DNA from: an uncultured bacterium
GTDB taxonomy: Bacteria; Vulcanimicrobiota; CADAWZ01
Assembly: GCA_949288455.1 (NCBI GenBank)
Contig: CASEKF010000024.1
Span: 1 to 11,080 of the forward strand
Direction: 5' to 3'
DNA: 11,080 nucleotides
This document shows positions 1 to 8,526 of this stretch, one piece after another (within the stretch, counting starts at the first letter, position 1; the number at the start of each line of letters is the position of its first letter). The notes beneath the pieces are model-generated. The model did no database searches and had not been told where the DNA came from. It worked only from the letters and a program-made list of their open reading frames with translations. The position numbers and the translations under genes were made by a program.

Positions 1-1274
1 ATTTTTCTTAAAATATTTTCGGAAACTTTAGCCTCTTCGGAAATCCTTTTTATATACTCTTCCAGTATTATAATATCCTTTAATTCGGTTAAATGCGATA
101 AAAGAGATTTCACAAATTCAGATTTTCCCGAGGGAGTTGAAAGATCGCATATTTTTTTTTGTTTTTCAATGTAAAAATCTATTAAATCTAAAGATTTCTC
201 GAGAATTTTCCTTAAGGCTGATTCTCCTTTTTCTCTTACGTATAGATCCGGATCATAGCCTGGAGGCAGTTTCGAAACTTTTGGAGTTATGCCCGCGTTA
301 TAAAAAATTTCTGCGTTTCTGTCGGATGCCGTGTTTCCGGCCTCGTCTGAGTCGTAGAGAAGTTCTACTCTCGACGTAAATTTTCTTAAAAGTTCAGCTT
401 GACGCTTCGTAAGGGACGTTCCCATAGAAGCGCACACATTTTTTATCCCGTGCTGCCATAGCGATATCATATCGAAATAGCCTTCTACGATCACGGCTTT
501 ATCTTCCTTTTGGATAAAGATTTTAGCAAGATTTATGCCGAAGAGACATTTGCTTTTGCTGAATATAGGAGTTTCCTGGGAGTTTATGTATTTCGCATGA
601 GAGTTGTCGAGAGATCTTCCAGCCATAGCTACGAAGCGTCCCATGTGATCTACTATAGGTATGGTAATTCTATTCCTAAAACAGTCGGAAATATTTCCGT
701 CGTCGTATTTGGCGGCCATGCCCGAGGCTATAATATCGTCAATGCCATAACCTTGTTTCTGGAGAAAATATGTCAAATTATTTTTTCCTCCAGGCGCGTA
801 TCCAAGGCCGAATCTTCTTGCCGATTCTAAATTTATTCCTCGCTTTGAGAGATATGACGTTATATCGCCTGAACGCTCCGATTGAAGATTTTCATAATAA
901 AAAAGCGCGGAGTCTCTTATTATTGCGCTTATGGCGTCTTTTTGCTTCTGAGCCTCTGATTTTTCAATTGATATTTCAGCTTTTATTCCGGCTTTAGCCG
1001 CTATCTTTAACAGAGCTTCCCTAAAGGACACATCCTCTATTTTCATAACGAAATTAATCGCGTTTCCTCCGGCTCCGCAGCCGAAGCAATGAAAAAAACC
1101 CTTGTCAGGACTGACTGATAACGAAGGATCCTTATCGCTGTGAAACGGACATATAGCAGTAAATCTCCGTCCCGTTTTTTTAAGAGGCAAATATTCTCCT
1201 ATTATTTCCTCAATTTTTACGGTTTTTAATACTTGCTCTACAATTTCTCGTATATCATTTTTCTCCGCCGTCAT
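1..1274 (-). CDS. dnaG: DNA primase DnaG, N-terminal 424 residues (cut by window edge)
   Basis: This is the replicative primase, which makes the RNA primers extended by DNA polymerase at the fork. I translated the minus strand by hand and found an open frame from ATG (1274-1272) to the left edge, with no stop or frameshift. Visible in order: the N-terminal CHC2 zinc domain with C42-P-F-H45 and C63-F-G-C66; the RNA-polymerase core with FRNRITIPI and a GR motif; and the TOPRIM catalytic motifs E264-G-Y-F-D and D308-S-D310. Full-length DnaG is usually about 600 residues, so the C-terminal part, including the helicase-binding domain, lies outside. The start overlaps the dgt stop as ATGA, and no good Shine-Dalgarno lies before it, which suggests translational coupling to dgt. 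In many bacteria rpoD follows dnaG, but that cannot be seen here. Identity is secure. Confidence 0.96.
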   Translation of the reverse strand, partial: MTAEKNDIREIVEQVLKTVKIEEIIGEYLPLKKTGRRFTAICPFHSDKDPSLSVSPDKGFFHCFGCGAGGNAINFVMKIEDVSFREALLKIAAKAGIKAEISIEKSEAQKQKDAISAIIRDSALFYYENLQSERSGDITSYLSKRGINLESARRFGLGYAPGGKNNLTYFLQKQGYGIDDIIASGMAAKYDDGNISDCFRNRITIPIVDHMGRFVAMAGRSLDNSHAKYINSQETPIFSKSKCLFGINLAKIFIQKEDKAVIVEGYFDMISLWQHGIKNVCASMGTSLTKRQAELLRKFTSRVELLYDSDEAGNTASDRNAEIFYNAGITPKVSKLPPGYDPDLYVREKGESALRKILEKSLDLIDFYIEKQKKICDLSTPSGKSEFVKSLLSHLTELKDIIILEEYIKRISEEAKVSENILRK

Positions 1275-2329
1275 GATCTAAAATTCCATACTTTTGGTAT
1301 AAAAATTTCTTCGTAAGAATAAATAGCGAACGAATCGCTCATTCCGGAAATATAATCGGCTATTTTCCGTTCCAGCTTAACGTCTCTGTTTATATATTCT
1401 CGCGGAAGTTTATCGGGATTTTGCCTAAAATATTCAAACATGCTTCCGATCATTCGCTTAGCTTTGATTTCCTCCGCTTTAGCCGCGGAGTCCGTATAAA
1501 CTTTAGTAAACATAAAGTCTTTAAGCGCGTTCAAAATGCCGTACATTTTATCGCTCATAGATATATCTCTTTTTTCCGAGCTTACGTTTATAACGTCGCT
1601 TATCATGGAGTTAAGTCTTTGAGAGGTTGTCAGGCCTATTTCGTTTACGGCTTCTTTGGGAAGGTCTGATTCCGATATAAGCCCGGCGCGTAGAGAGTCG
1701 TCTATGTCGTGATTTATATAGGCTAATCTATCGGCTATTCGTATTATTCTTCCTTCCTGAGTATAAGGAAGATTTTTGTTTAGAGAGTCGTCTGCGCCTA
1801 AGTTGGATCTGCCTTTAGAATGGCGCAGAATTCCGTCTCTAGTTTCATAAGTTAAATTTAGACCTTTGCCATTTTCCAGGTAATCTACTACTCTTAACGA
1901 TTGTTCGTTATGAAGAAAACGCTCTTTCGGAAGGTAACGTGACAGCAATTCGTTTAACGCGGCTTCTCCCGCGTGTCCAAAAGGAGCATGACCAAGATCG
2001 TGCCCTAATGCTATAGCTTCGGTGAGATCTTCGTTAAGTCTCAATGCTCTTGCTATGGATCTTCCTATTTGAGCTACCTCAAGCGTATGGGTCAGGCGAG
2101 TCCTAAAGTAATCGCCTTCGGGAAATATAAAGACCTGGGTTTTATGTTTAAGTCTTCTAAACGCTTTAGAATATAAAATTCTGTCTCTGTCTCTTTGAAA
2201 ATCTGTTCTTATCGTACATTTTTCTTCCGGCTTAAGTCTGCCTTTTGAATTGATTGAAAGACAGGCTAAATCGGATAGAATTTCTCGCTCTCTGTATTCG
2301 TATTTTTCTCTTATTGTTGTTTCGGTCAT
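1271..2329 (-). CDS. dgt: HD-domain deoxynucleoside triphosphate triphosphohydrolase (dGTPase-like)
   Basis: The product belongs to the dGTPase family, which hydrolyses dNTPs to deoxynucleosides and triphosphate; the shorter dgt-like members are not always specific for dGTP. With the start at 2329 it has 352 residues. The HD metal site is complete: H81 (RLTHTLEV), H110-D111 (GHDLGHAPFGH) and D200 (RIADRLAYINHD). The upstream RRLKHKTQVF segment is typical of the family. I chose ATG 2329 over an in-frame ATG at 2392 for three reasons: a GGAGGG site lies 7 nt before it, a promoter lies between the two ATGs, and the 21 extra residues look non-conserved and basic. The stop overlaps the dnaG start by 4 bp, so dNTP turnover and priming are co-expressed. 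Substrate preference cannot be read from the sequence. Confidence 0.92.
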   Translation of the reverse strand: MTETTIREKYEYREREILSDLACLSINSKGRLKPEEKCTIRTDFQRDRDRILYSKAFRRLKHKTQVFIFPEGDYFRTRLTHTLEVAQIGRSIARALRLNEDLTEAIALGHDLGHAPFGHAGEAALNELLSRYLPKERFLHNEQSLRVVDYLENGKGLNLTYETRDGILRHSKGRSNLGADDSLNKNLPYTQEGRIIRIADRLAYINHDIDDSLRAGLISESDLPKEAVNEIGLTTSQRLNSMISDVINVSSEKRDISMSDKMYGILNALKDFMFTKVYTDSAAKAEEIKAKRMIGSMFEYFRQNPDKLPREYINRDVKLERKIADYISGMSDSFAIYSYEEIFIPKVWNFRS

Positions 2330-2336
2330 GGTAAAT

Positions 2337-2342
2337 CCCTCC
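2337..2342 (-). promoter_or_regulatory. Shine-Dalgarno GGAGGG of dgt
   Basis: On the minus strand GGAGGG ends 7 nt before ATG 2329. It decides the start of dgt in favour of the shorter 352-residue product. Confidence 0.8.
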
Positions 2343-2356
2343 GTTTTTACGAGGAT

Positions 2357-2385
2357 TTTATATCGTTTAAAGCGTTGAAGTTTAA
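2357..2385 (-). promoter_or_regulatory. Candidate promoter of dgt-dnaG
   Basis: On the minus strand TTAAAC (2385-2380), 17 bp and TATAAA (2362-2357) form a reasonable sigma-70-type promoter. Transcription would start near 2350, just upstream of the GGAGGG site. The upstream ATG at 2392 would then not be transcribed from it. The -10 lies in one copy of an imperfect 21-22 bp repeat, whose other copy is at 2417-2437. Confidence 0.5.
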
Positions 2386-2451
2386 TTTTCAAAGATACCG
2401 GATTGATTGCTTAATAATTTTATCGCTTTATAGCGTTAATGTTTTTAATTC

Positions 2452-2485
2452 AAAATTTAGCCGAATTTTAAGTCGGGAGGCTAAA
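2452..2485 (-). terminator. Weak hairpin terminator after the ROK kinase gene
   Basis: On the minus strand TTTAGCC (2485-2479) pairs with GGCTAAA (2462-2456), followed by TTTT (2455-2452). The stem overlaps the ROK stop codon. The 16-nt loop can form a second short CCGA/TCGG stem. The stem is short and the T-run brief, so termination would be partial at best. Confidence 0.35.
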
Positions 2486-3440
2486 TAAGGCCAAGCTGTT
2501 CGAAAGCTCTTCCCGCGCTACCTATTATTCCCGCGTTGTCCTCGAATTTAGCCCTCATAAATTCTATTTTATCAACCGGAGCCATTTTAGTTCTAGAGGC
2601 TAATTCTTTTTTTAACGCCGGAAGGAAAAAATCAATCGCTCCCGATACTCTGCCTGAAAATAGAATTCTTCTGGGATTTACGATATTTGCTATTGACGAT
2701 ATCGCTCTGCCCAAATAAATACCGGTGTCTTCCCAAATTTTCATGGACAGTTTGTCTCCCCTCAGCGCGGCTTCATATATACCTTTTGAAGACAATCGTT
2801 CTTTAGTTAATTCGGTTTCGCCTCCTTCGCTTATCATTTTTTCTGCTCTAGATACTATTCCTAATCTAGACGCCAGAGTTTCTACGCATCCTCTAGCTCC
2901 GCAGGCGCATTGCGGACCGTCCGGGTCTACCGTTATATGCCCTATTTCTCCCGCGGCTTCGTCTGCTCCCATAAGCAATGTTCCGCCGGCGACTATTCCT
3001 CCTCCTATGCCTGTTCCTATCGCTATAGAAATAAAATCGTCCACTCCTTTTCCATTTCCAAAATATTTTTCTCCTAAAGCCATAGCTCTAGCGTCGTTTA
3101 AAATAAATGTCGGCAAGTTTAACGTTTGTTCTAAAGGAGTTCTTATGTCTACGTTGCGCCAATTAAAATTTGGAGCGAAAACGCATATTCCATTTTTAGA
3201 ATCGGTTCTTCCCGGTATACCTATGCCTATGCCTTTGATACGGTCTTTTAGTTCGCTTTTTTGATCTATGCATTTTTTTATTATTCCTATAAGATCATGT
3301 GAGATAATTTTTTCAGGTTTTTCAGTTCTGTCGACGCTAATTTCGTAAATACCGAAAATATTTCCCTTTAAATCTACGAGTCCGCAAGAGACATGCGTTC
3401 CTCCTAAATCAACGCCTATGACGACGTCGTTTTTTTTCAT
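2481..3440 (-). CDS. ROK-family sugar kinase, glucokinase-like
   Basis: This 319-residue protein is a full-length ROK kinase, probably phosphorylating glucose or a related hexose with ATP at entry to glycolysis. The phosphate-binding motif D11-L-G-G-T is near the N-terminus. N115-D116 (LNDARAMALGE) supplies the likely catalytic aspartate, and GTGIGGGI sits at 142-149. The ROK zinc site is intact: H168 (EIGHITVDPDG) and the CxCGxxGC cluster C178, C180, C185, followed by E187. There is no N-terminal helix-turn-helix, so it is a kinase rather than a ROK repressor. ATG 3440 is preceded by GGAGG at a 10-nt spacing. It is divergent from grpE across a 456-bp gap, in which I found no convincing promoter for it. 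The substrate could also be N-acetylmannosamine, fructose or another sugar. Confidence 0.9.
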   Translation of the reverse strand: MKKNDVVIGVDLGGTHVSCGLVDLKGNIFGIYEISVDRTEKPEKIISHDLIGIIKKCIDQKSELKDRIKGIGIGIPGRTDSKNGICVFAPNFNWRNVDIRTPLEQTLNLPTFILNDARAMALGEKYFGNGKGVDDFISIAIGTGIGGGIVAGGTLLMGADEAAGEIGHITVDPDGPQCACGARGCVETLASRLGIVSRAEKMISEGGETELTKERLSSKGIYEAALRGDKLSMKIWEDTGIYLGRAISSIANIVNPRRILFSGRVSGAIDFFLPALKKELASRTKMAPVDKIEFMRAKFEDNAGIIGSAGRAFEQLGLI

Positions 3441-3831
3441 ACTAATATTACCTCCGTGTTCTTATCTTTAAAATTTCTATATAAAATTTCATTATTCGCG
3501 CCTATAATGCCTTTTATTCAAAACGAAGTTTTAAATAATTTAAGTTATCGCTGCTTCGCGGTAAGTTTTATTCGTTTTGTAGTATATTTTTCCAAGTAAA
3601 TTCTTATTTTGTAATAAGGTAGCAAATTTTAGGCGTATGAAACTTTTTATCAATTTTATTTTTTTCCTTCCGCAATATTATTCTTAAAATAATGCCTTTT
3701 TACTTTTGTCAACGCCTTTGTTTTCTGGAATTTTTTAAAGTCTCGTAATTTTCTATAAAAGGTCAAATATATAGTAATTAATATTATTTATAATATTTTT
3801 GTAATTTTTTTAAAATATTTATGGAAAAATA
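3441..3831. other. AT-rich divergent intergenic region, no gene seen
   Basis: This stretch lies between the ROK kinase gene and grpE. It has no ORF with coding character on either strand and no RNA gene I recognise. The part from about 3760 to 3832 is almost pure A+T and could act as an UP element for the grpE promoter. A minus-strand TTGACA at 3712-3707 could be a -35 for the ROK gene, but its best -10 (TATTTT, 15-bp spacing) is poor. Confidence 0.5.
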
Positions 3832-3852
3832 CTTGACAATACTACGCTAAAG
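3832..3852 (+). promoter_or_regulatory. Candidate HspR operator (HAIR-like inverted repeat)
   Basis: CTTGACA-N7-GCTAAAG matches 10 of 14 arm positions of the HAIR element described for HspR (CTTGAGT-N7-ACTCAAG), with exactly the 7-bp spacing. It overlaps the -35 box and most of the promoter spacer, where a bound repressor would block RNA polymerase. Part of the left-arm match is shared with the TTGACA box itself, so the right arm (5 of 7) is the independent evidence. The presence of hspR at the end of the same cluster supports the call. Confidence 0.5.
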
Positions 3853-3861
3853 TTTTATAAT
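3833..3861 (+). promoter_or_regulatory. Consensus promoter of the grpE-dnaK heat-shock cluster
   Basis: TTGACA (3833-3838), 17 bp and TATAAT (3856-3861) match the housekeeping sigma consensus exactly. Transcription would start near 3868, leaving a leader of about 29 nt. A vegetative promoter on a chaperone operon implies heat control by a repressor rather than by a heat-shock sigma factor. The AT-rich sequence just upstream may strengthen it. Confidence 0.88.
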
Positions 3862-3881
3862 GACATTGAAGTTAAAGAGAA

Positions 3882-3888
3882 GGGGAGG
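3882..3888 (+). promoter_or_regulatory. Shine-Dalgarno GGGGAGG fixing a TTG start for grpE
   Basis: GGGGAGG ends 8 nt before TTG 3897. The nearby ATG at 3907 is out of frame, so the site supports a TTG start for grpE. Confidence 0.75.
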
Positions 3889-3896
3889 CAAGAGAA

Positions 3897-4535
3897 TTGA
3901 ACGATAATGAACAAGATATTGTAAAAATTCCGGTAAGCGTTGGCGAAAAAGCGGAAGATAATCTTGATCGGCAAGAAACGGATAACGCGTTGGACGCAGA
4001 AAATTCAGACGCCGTTTCCGCTTCGAATAAGGAAGAGAAGAACGAAGAAAAAGATAATATCGCCGAGGAGCTTGAAAATATAAAAACGGAGCTTTTGTCA
4101 AAAAGTGAAAAAATTAAGGACTTAGAAGAAAAAAATAAAAAATTATACGCTGATTTCGATAATTTTAGAAGAAGAAAAGAGGCTGAATTTGCAACCGCCA
4201 AAAAATTTGCGGCTGAAAAGATAGTGTCGGAACTTTTGCCGATTATAGATAATTTTGAGAGAGCTATAGAAGCTTCTGAGCAGAGTAAGAATTACGAAGC
4301 TCTTAAAGAAGGCCTTTTGATGGTTGACAAACAGATAAGAGACATGCTTAGCAAAGAAGGGTTGTCGGAAATTGAAGCCGTAGGAAAAACTTTTGACCCA
4401 AATTTGCATCAAGTAGTTCAATGCGAGCAAAATAGCGATCTTGAAGACGATCAGATTATAATGGAACTTTTAAAAGGGTACAAATTGCATGATAGGATAA
4501 TTAGACCTTCGATGGTCATAGTAAATAAAAAATGA
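3897..4535 (+). CDS. grpE: GrpE, nucleotide exchange factor of DnaK
   Basis: GrpE releases ADP from DnaK and so resets the chaperone cycle; it works as a dimer in the cytoplasm. The 212-residue product has an acidic, low-complexity N-terminus (about 1-50) and a long coiled-coil helix (about 52-110). The conserved LPIIDNFERAIE segment follows at 114-125, and the beta-domain runs from FDPNLHQVV (167-174) to GYKLHDRIIRPSMVIV near the end. It starts with TTG, the only in-frame start near a good Shine-Dalgarno. It is the first gene after the heat-shock promoter and lies 28 nt before dnaK. hrcA, which often precedes grpE, is absent from the window. The TTG start may lower GrpE output relative to DnaK; that is inference. 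Confidence 0.96.
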   Translation: MNDNEQDIVKIPVSVGEKAEDNLDRQETDNALDAENSDAVSASNKEEKNEEKDNIAEELENIKTELLSKSEKIKDLEEKNKKLYADFDNFRRRKEAEFATAKKFAAEKIVSELLPIIDNFERAIEASEQSKNYEALKEGLLMVDKQIRDMLSKEGLSEIEAVGKTFDPNLHQVVQCEQNSDLEDDQIIMELLKGYKLHDRIIRPSMVIVNKK

Positions 4536-4551
4536 TTAATCGACGTTTTAG

Positions 4552-6429
<1,878 letters not shown>

Positions 6430-6442
6430 AAATTTTTCTAAA

Positions 6443-6479
6443 CTAGCGATGGAAGAAGAATTTCTTCTTCCATCGCTAG
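6443..6479 (+). repeat. Perfect 18-bp inverted repeat between dnaK and hsp20
   Basis: Positions 6443-6460 and 6462-6479 are exact reverse complements around one central base. In RNA this gives about 16 bp of stem with a 5-nt loop. No T-run follows on the plus strand (GGAATGTC follows), so it is not a canonical rho-independent terminator. It may protect the 3' end of a processed grpE-dnaK message or reduce read-through into hsp20. Confidence 0.8.
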
Positions 6480-6563
6480 GGAATGTCAATAATGTGACGT
6501 TCTGTCTGCATGCTTGTTAAACGTAATTTATAGCGTATATTTTAAAGAAAGGACGATAAATTT

Positions 6564-6995
6564 ATGTATAGATATATAGAAGATTTAAATAATATTAGAA
6601 ATATGTTTAGCCATATGGAAGAACCTTACTTTAAACAGCTAGGTTACAAAACCGCTTCGGAAACCGAAGTCTGGCGGCCTCAGACGGAAATATGGGAAAC
6701 TGACAAAAATATAAGCGTATCCCTCGATTTGCCGGGAATAAACGCCGAGGATTTAGACGTTCAGTTGGAAGGCGATCAACTTATCGTCAAGGGAGAGAGA
6801 AGATTTTCGGAAGAAAACGCTAACTATCATAGAAAAGAAAAATTTTACGGACGTTTTTATAGAGCTTTTGAGATTCCTTTTCAGGTAGATAGAGATAATA
6901 TATCCGCTTCTTACAAAAGCGGCGTTTTGAAAATTCTGATTCCTAAGAGCGATGCGGTAAAGACTAAACAGGTTAAGATCGCCGTAGAAGATTAA
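6564..6995 (+). CDS. Small heat-shock protein, Hsp20/alpha-crystallin family
   Basis: This ATP-independent holdase keeps unfolding proteins soluble and hands them to DnaK; members form large oligomers. The 143-residue protein has a short N-terminal arm (1-37) and an alpha-crystallin domain (about 38-130). The domain contains SLDLPGIN (53-60), FYRAFEIP, and the closing GVL of the AxxxGVL motif (120-122, SYKSGVLKILIPK). The tail carries an IxV motif, I139-A-V141, which normally docks into a neighbouring subunit. AAAGAAAGGA precedes the ATG by 10 nt. The gene lies 134 bp after dnaK, beyond a large hairpin. A weak TTGTTA-N16-TATATT is present but would place the start inside the Shine-Dalgarno. 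Transcription is therefore most likely read-through from grpE-dnaK. Confidence 0.95.
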   Translation: MYRYIEDLNNIRNMFSHMEEPYFKQLGYKTASETEVWRPQTEIWETDKNISVSLDLPGINAEDLDVQLEGDQLIVKGERRFSEENANYHRKEKFYGRFYRAFEIPFQVDRDNISASYKSGVLKILIPKSDAVKTKQVKIAVED

Positions 6996-7038
6996 GCTTT
7001 ATATTAAGGATTTGAAATACGTTAAAACGAATTAGTTT

Positions 7039-7073
7039 AGGAAGGAGCTCGAGTATTTCTCCCGCTCCTTCCT
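7039..7073 (+). repeat. 10-bp inverted repeat between hsp20 and dnaJ
   Basis: AGGAAGGAGC (7039-7048) pairs perfectly with GCTCCTTCCT (7064-7073). A further GAG/CTC stem (7051-7053/7059-7061) is possible in the loop. The sequence after it is TTGAAAATAA, with no U-tract, so termination is unlikely. The left arm resembles a strong Shine-Dalgarno but no start codon follows it. The hairpin ends 25 nt before the dnaJ ATG. Confidence 0.75.
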
Positions 7074-7098
7074 TGAAAATAATAGAAAGGGTGCGCTG

Positions 7099-8106
7099 AT
7101 GGATTATAAAGATTATTATAAAATTCTCGGAGTAGATAAAAACGCTTCGGAAAAAGAAATAAAACAGGCTTACAGGAAACTTGCGCGTCAGTATCACCCT
7201 GACGTAAATCCTAACGATAAAGCTTCCGAAGCAAAGTTTAAGGAAATAAACGAAGCCTATGAAGTTTTGGGAGACGCGGAGAATCGTAAAAAATACGACG
7301 AGTTAGGGCCTTATTTTAAAAACGGAGCGAATCCTTTTAGCGGAGGAAATCCGTTTCAAAATGGTAATTTTACGTATGAATTTAACGGTAATTTGGGAGA
7401 TTTGGGAGGTTTTTCCGATTTTTTTTCCGCTTTTTTTGGAGGCAAAAGTTCTAAAACGGGAAGAGCTAACATAAACGATTTATTTGGCGGAGCGTCTTCC
7501 AGATATTCCGATTACGTTGAAAAAGATAGGGAAATTCAGTTGGAGCTTACTCTTGAAGAAGCCGTTTCGGGAGCTGAACGCACTTTTCAGGTTCCCGTTT
7601 ATAAGCCTTGTAACGTTTGCGGAGGAACAGGTTTTTTAGGAGGAGTTAGCGTGTGTTCCGCTTGCAGGGGAGCTGGAAGAATTTCTAAAAATTCGATGAT
7701 CGACGTGAAAATTCCCGCCGGAGTAAGAAACGGATCGAAAATAAAGGTAGAAAATTATCTACTTACTGTAAAAATTCTTCCTCATAAATATTTCGAGATT
7801 CAGGGAGCCGATCTCATAGAAAAAATCCCGATTTCAATAACCGAAGCCGTTCTTGGAGCGGAAATAGACGTTCCTACTTTACAGGGTAAACTTTCGGTAA
7901 AAATTCCTCCTATGACTCAGACGGGCAAAAAACTTAGGTTGCCGGGGTACGGCCTTCCTTCGATTAAAGGAAAACCCGGTGATTTATATATAGAGATGAA
8001 GGTTGTCGCGCCTGATAAAATAACGTCTAAAGAAAAAAGTCTTTTTGAAGAATTAGCTAAATTATCTAAATTTAATCCTAGGACTAATATGTATAAAGGA
8101 AAATAA
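7099..8106 (+). CDS. DnaJ-family co-chaperone with a shortened, single-site zinc domain
   Basis: J-domain proteins deliver substrates to DnaK and stimulate its ATPase. The 335-residue product has an N-terminal J domain (1-70) with H33-P-D35, then a G/F/N-rich linker (about 75-135), then the two DnaJ C-terminal beta-domains. The zinc region holds only two of the usual four CxxCxGxG repeats: C171-N-V-C174-G-G-T-G and C186-S-A-C189-R-G-A-G, seven residues apart. Classical DnaJ (about 375 residues) has eight cysteines and two zinc sites, while CbpA has none, so this is an intermediate form. The frame is continuous, and the length deficit agrees with loss of the middle two repeats. AAAGGG lies 7 nt before the ATG. 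hspR follows 43 bp downstream. It could be called dnaJ or cbpA; no other dnaJ is visible in the window. Confidence 0.92.
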   Translation: MDYKDYYKILGVDKNASEKEIKQAYRKLARQYHPDVNPNDKASEAKFKEINEAYEVLGDAENRKKYDELGPYFKNGANPFSGGNPFQNGNFTYEFNGNLGDLGGFSDFFSAFFGGKSSKTGRANINDLFGGASSRYSDYVEKDREIQLELTLEEAVSGAERTFQVPVYKPCNVCGGTGFLGGVSVCSACRGAGRISKNSMIDVKIPAGVRNGSKIKVENYLLTVKILPHKYFEIQGADLIEKIPISITEAVLGAEIDVPTLQGKLSVKIPPMTQTGKKLRLPGYGLPSIKGKPGDLYIEMKVVAPDKITSKEKSLFEELAKLSKFNPRTNMYKGK

Positions 8107-8112
8107 CGCGCA

Positions 8113-8133
8113 TCGCAGAGCTATTTTCTGCGG
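8113..8133 (+). repeat. Short hairpin between dnaJ and hspR
   Basis: CGCAGA (8114-8119) pairs with TCTGCG (8127-8132), and an outer U-G wobble extends the stem to 7 bp around a 7-nt loop. It ends just before the AAAGGGG ribosome binding site of hspR (8134-8140). No U-tract follows. It could modulate hspR translation, but the stem is short. Confidence 0.4.
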
Positions 8134-8149
8134 AAAGGGGCATTATGAT

Positions 8150-8500
8150 ATGAGCAAAGATTCTCAGCCATATTTCGTTATAAGCGTCGTTTCCAAAATG
8201 CTTGACGTCCACCCGCAGACAATTAGGCACTATGAGCGTCTGGGACTTATAAGCCCGCATAGAACGGAAGGAAATATGAGGCTTTACTCGCGGAAGGATA
8301 TAGAACGCCTTGAGCAAATATGCAGTTTTACAAATCTTGGCGTAAATCTTGCCGGAGTTGAAATAATTGTCAGTTTACTTGAAAAGATGGAAACGGCCAA
8401 AGAAGAGATGCGTAAGGAAATGCAGAAAATGACGGATGAAATTGTGAAGCTGAATTCAGAGCTTGATAAATTTCATAGACAAAATCAAGATAAAGAATAA
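8150..8500 (+). CDS. hspR: HspR, MerR-family heat-shock repressor
   Basis: HspR represses chaperone operons by binding HAIR inverted repeats. The 116-residue protein opens with a MerR-type winged helix-turn-helix (about 8-60). It shows the residues that set HspR apart from other MerR proteins: LDVHPQTIRHYERLGLISP, the RTEGNMRLYS wing, and LGVNLAGVE after it. A C-terminal coiled coil (about 80-110) rich in K and E would mediate dimerisation. There are no cysteines positioned for metal sensing. ATG 8150 lies 9 nt after AAAGGGG. An upstream ATG at 8145 gives only two codons. As last gene of the cluster it would be co-expressed with its targets, giving negative feedback through the HAIR-like site at 3832-3852. 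In actinobacteria DnaK assists it; the same here is inferred. Confidence 0.93.
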   Translation: MSKDSQPYFVISVVSKMLDVHPQTIRHYERLGLISPHRTEGNMRLYSRKDIERLEQICSFTNLGVNLAGVEIIVSLLEKMETAKEEMRKEMQKMTDEIVKLNSELDKFHRQNQDKE

Positions 8501-8526
8501 AAATACTCTCTTATATATTTTAGTTT

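Noticed and set aside
137-997. Plus-strand open frames across the first kilobase
   Set aside because: They are antisense to an intact dnaG frame with clear zinc and TOPRIM motifs.
2330-2392. Extension of dgt to an upstream ATG at 2392
   Set aside because: No ribosome site precedes it, the likely promoter lies downstream of it, and ATG 2329 has a strong GGAGGG at 7 nt.
3780-3797. AATATTA/TAATATT inverted repeat upstream of grpE
   Set aside because: A+T only and within a nearly pure A+T tract, so likely chance.
3441-3896. CIRCE element (HrcA operator) upstream of grpE
   Set aside because: No TTAGCACTC or GAGTGCTAA-like arms were found by eye, and hrcA is not in the window.
3847-4430. Minus-strand open frames across grpE
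   Set aside because: Antisense shadows of grpE with no family features or ribosome sites.
6514-6541. Promoter TTGTTA-N16-TATATT for hsp20, with a CTTG..AG arrangement like HAIR
   Set aside because: The start would fall in the Shine-Dalgarno, and only 7 of 14 HAIR positions match, close to what chance allows.
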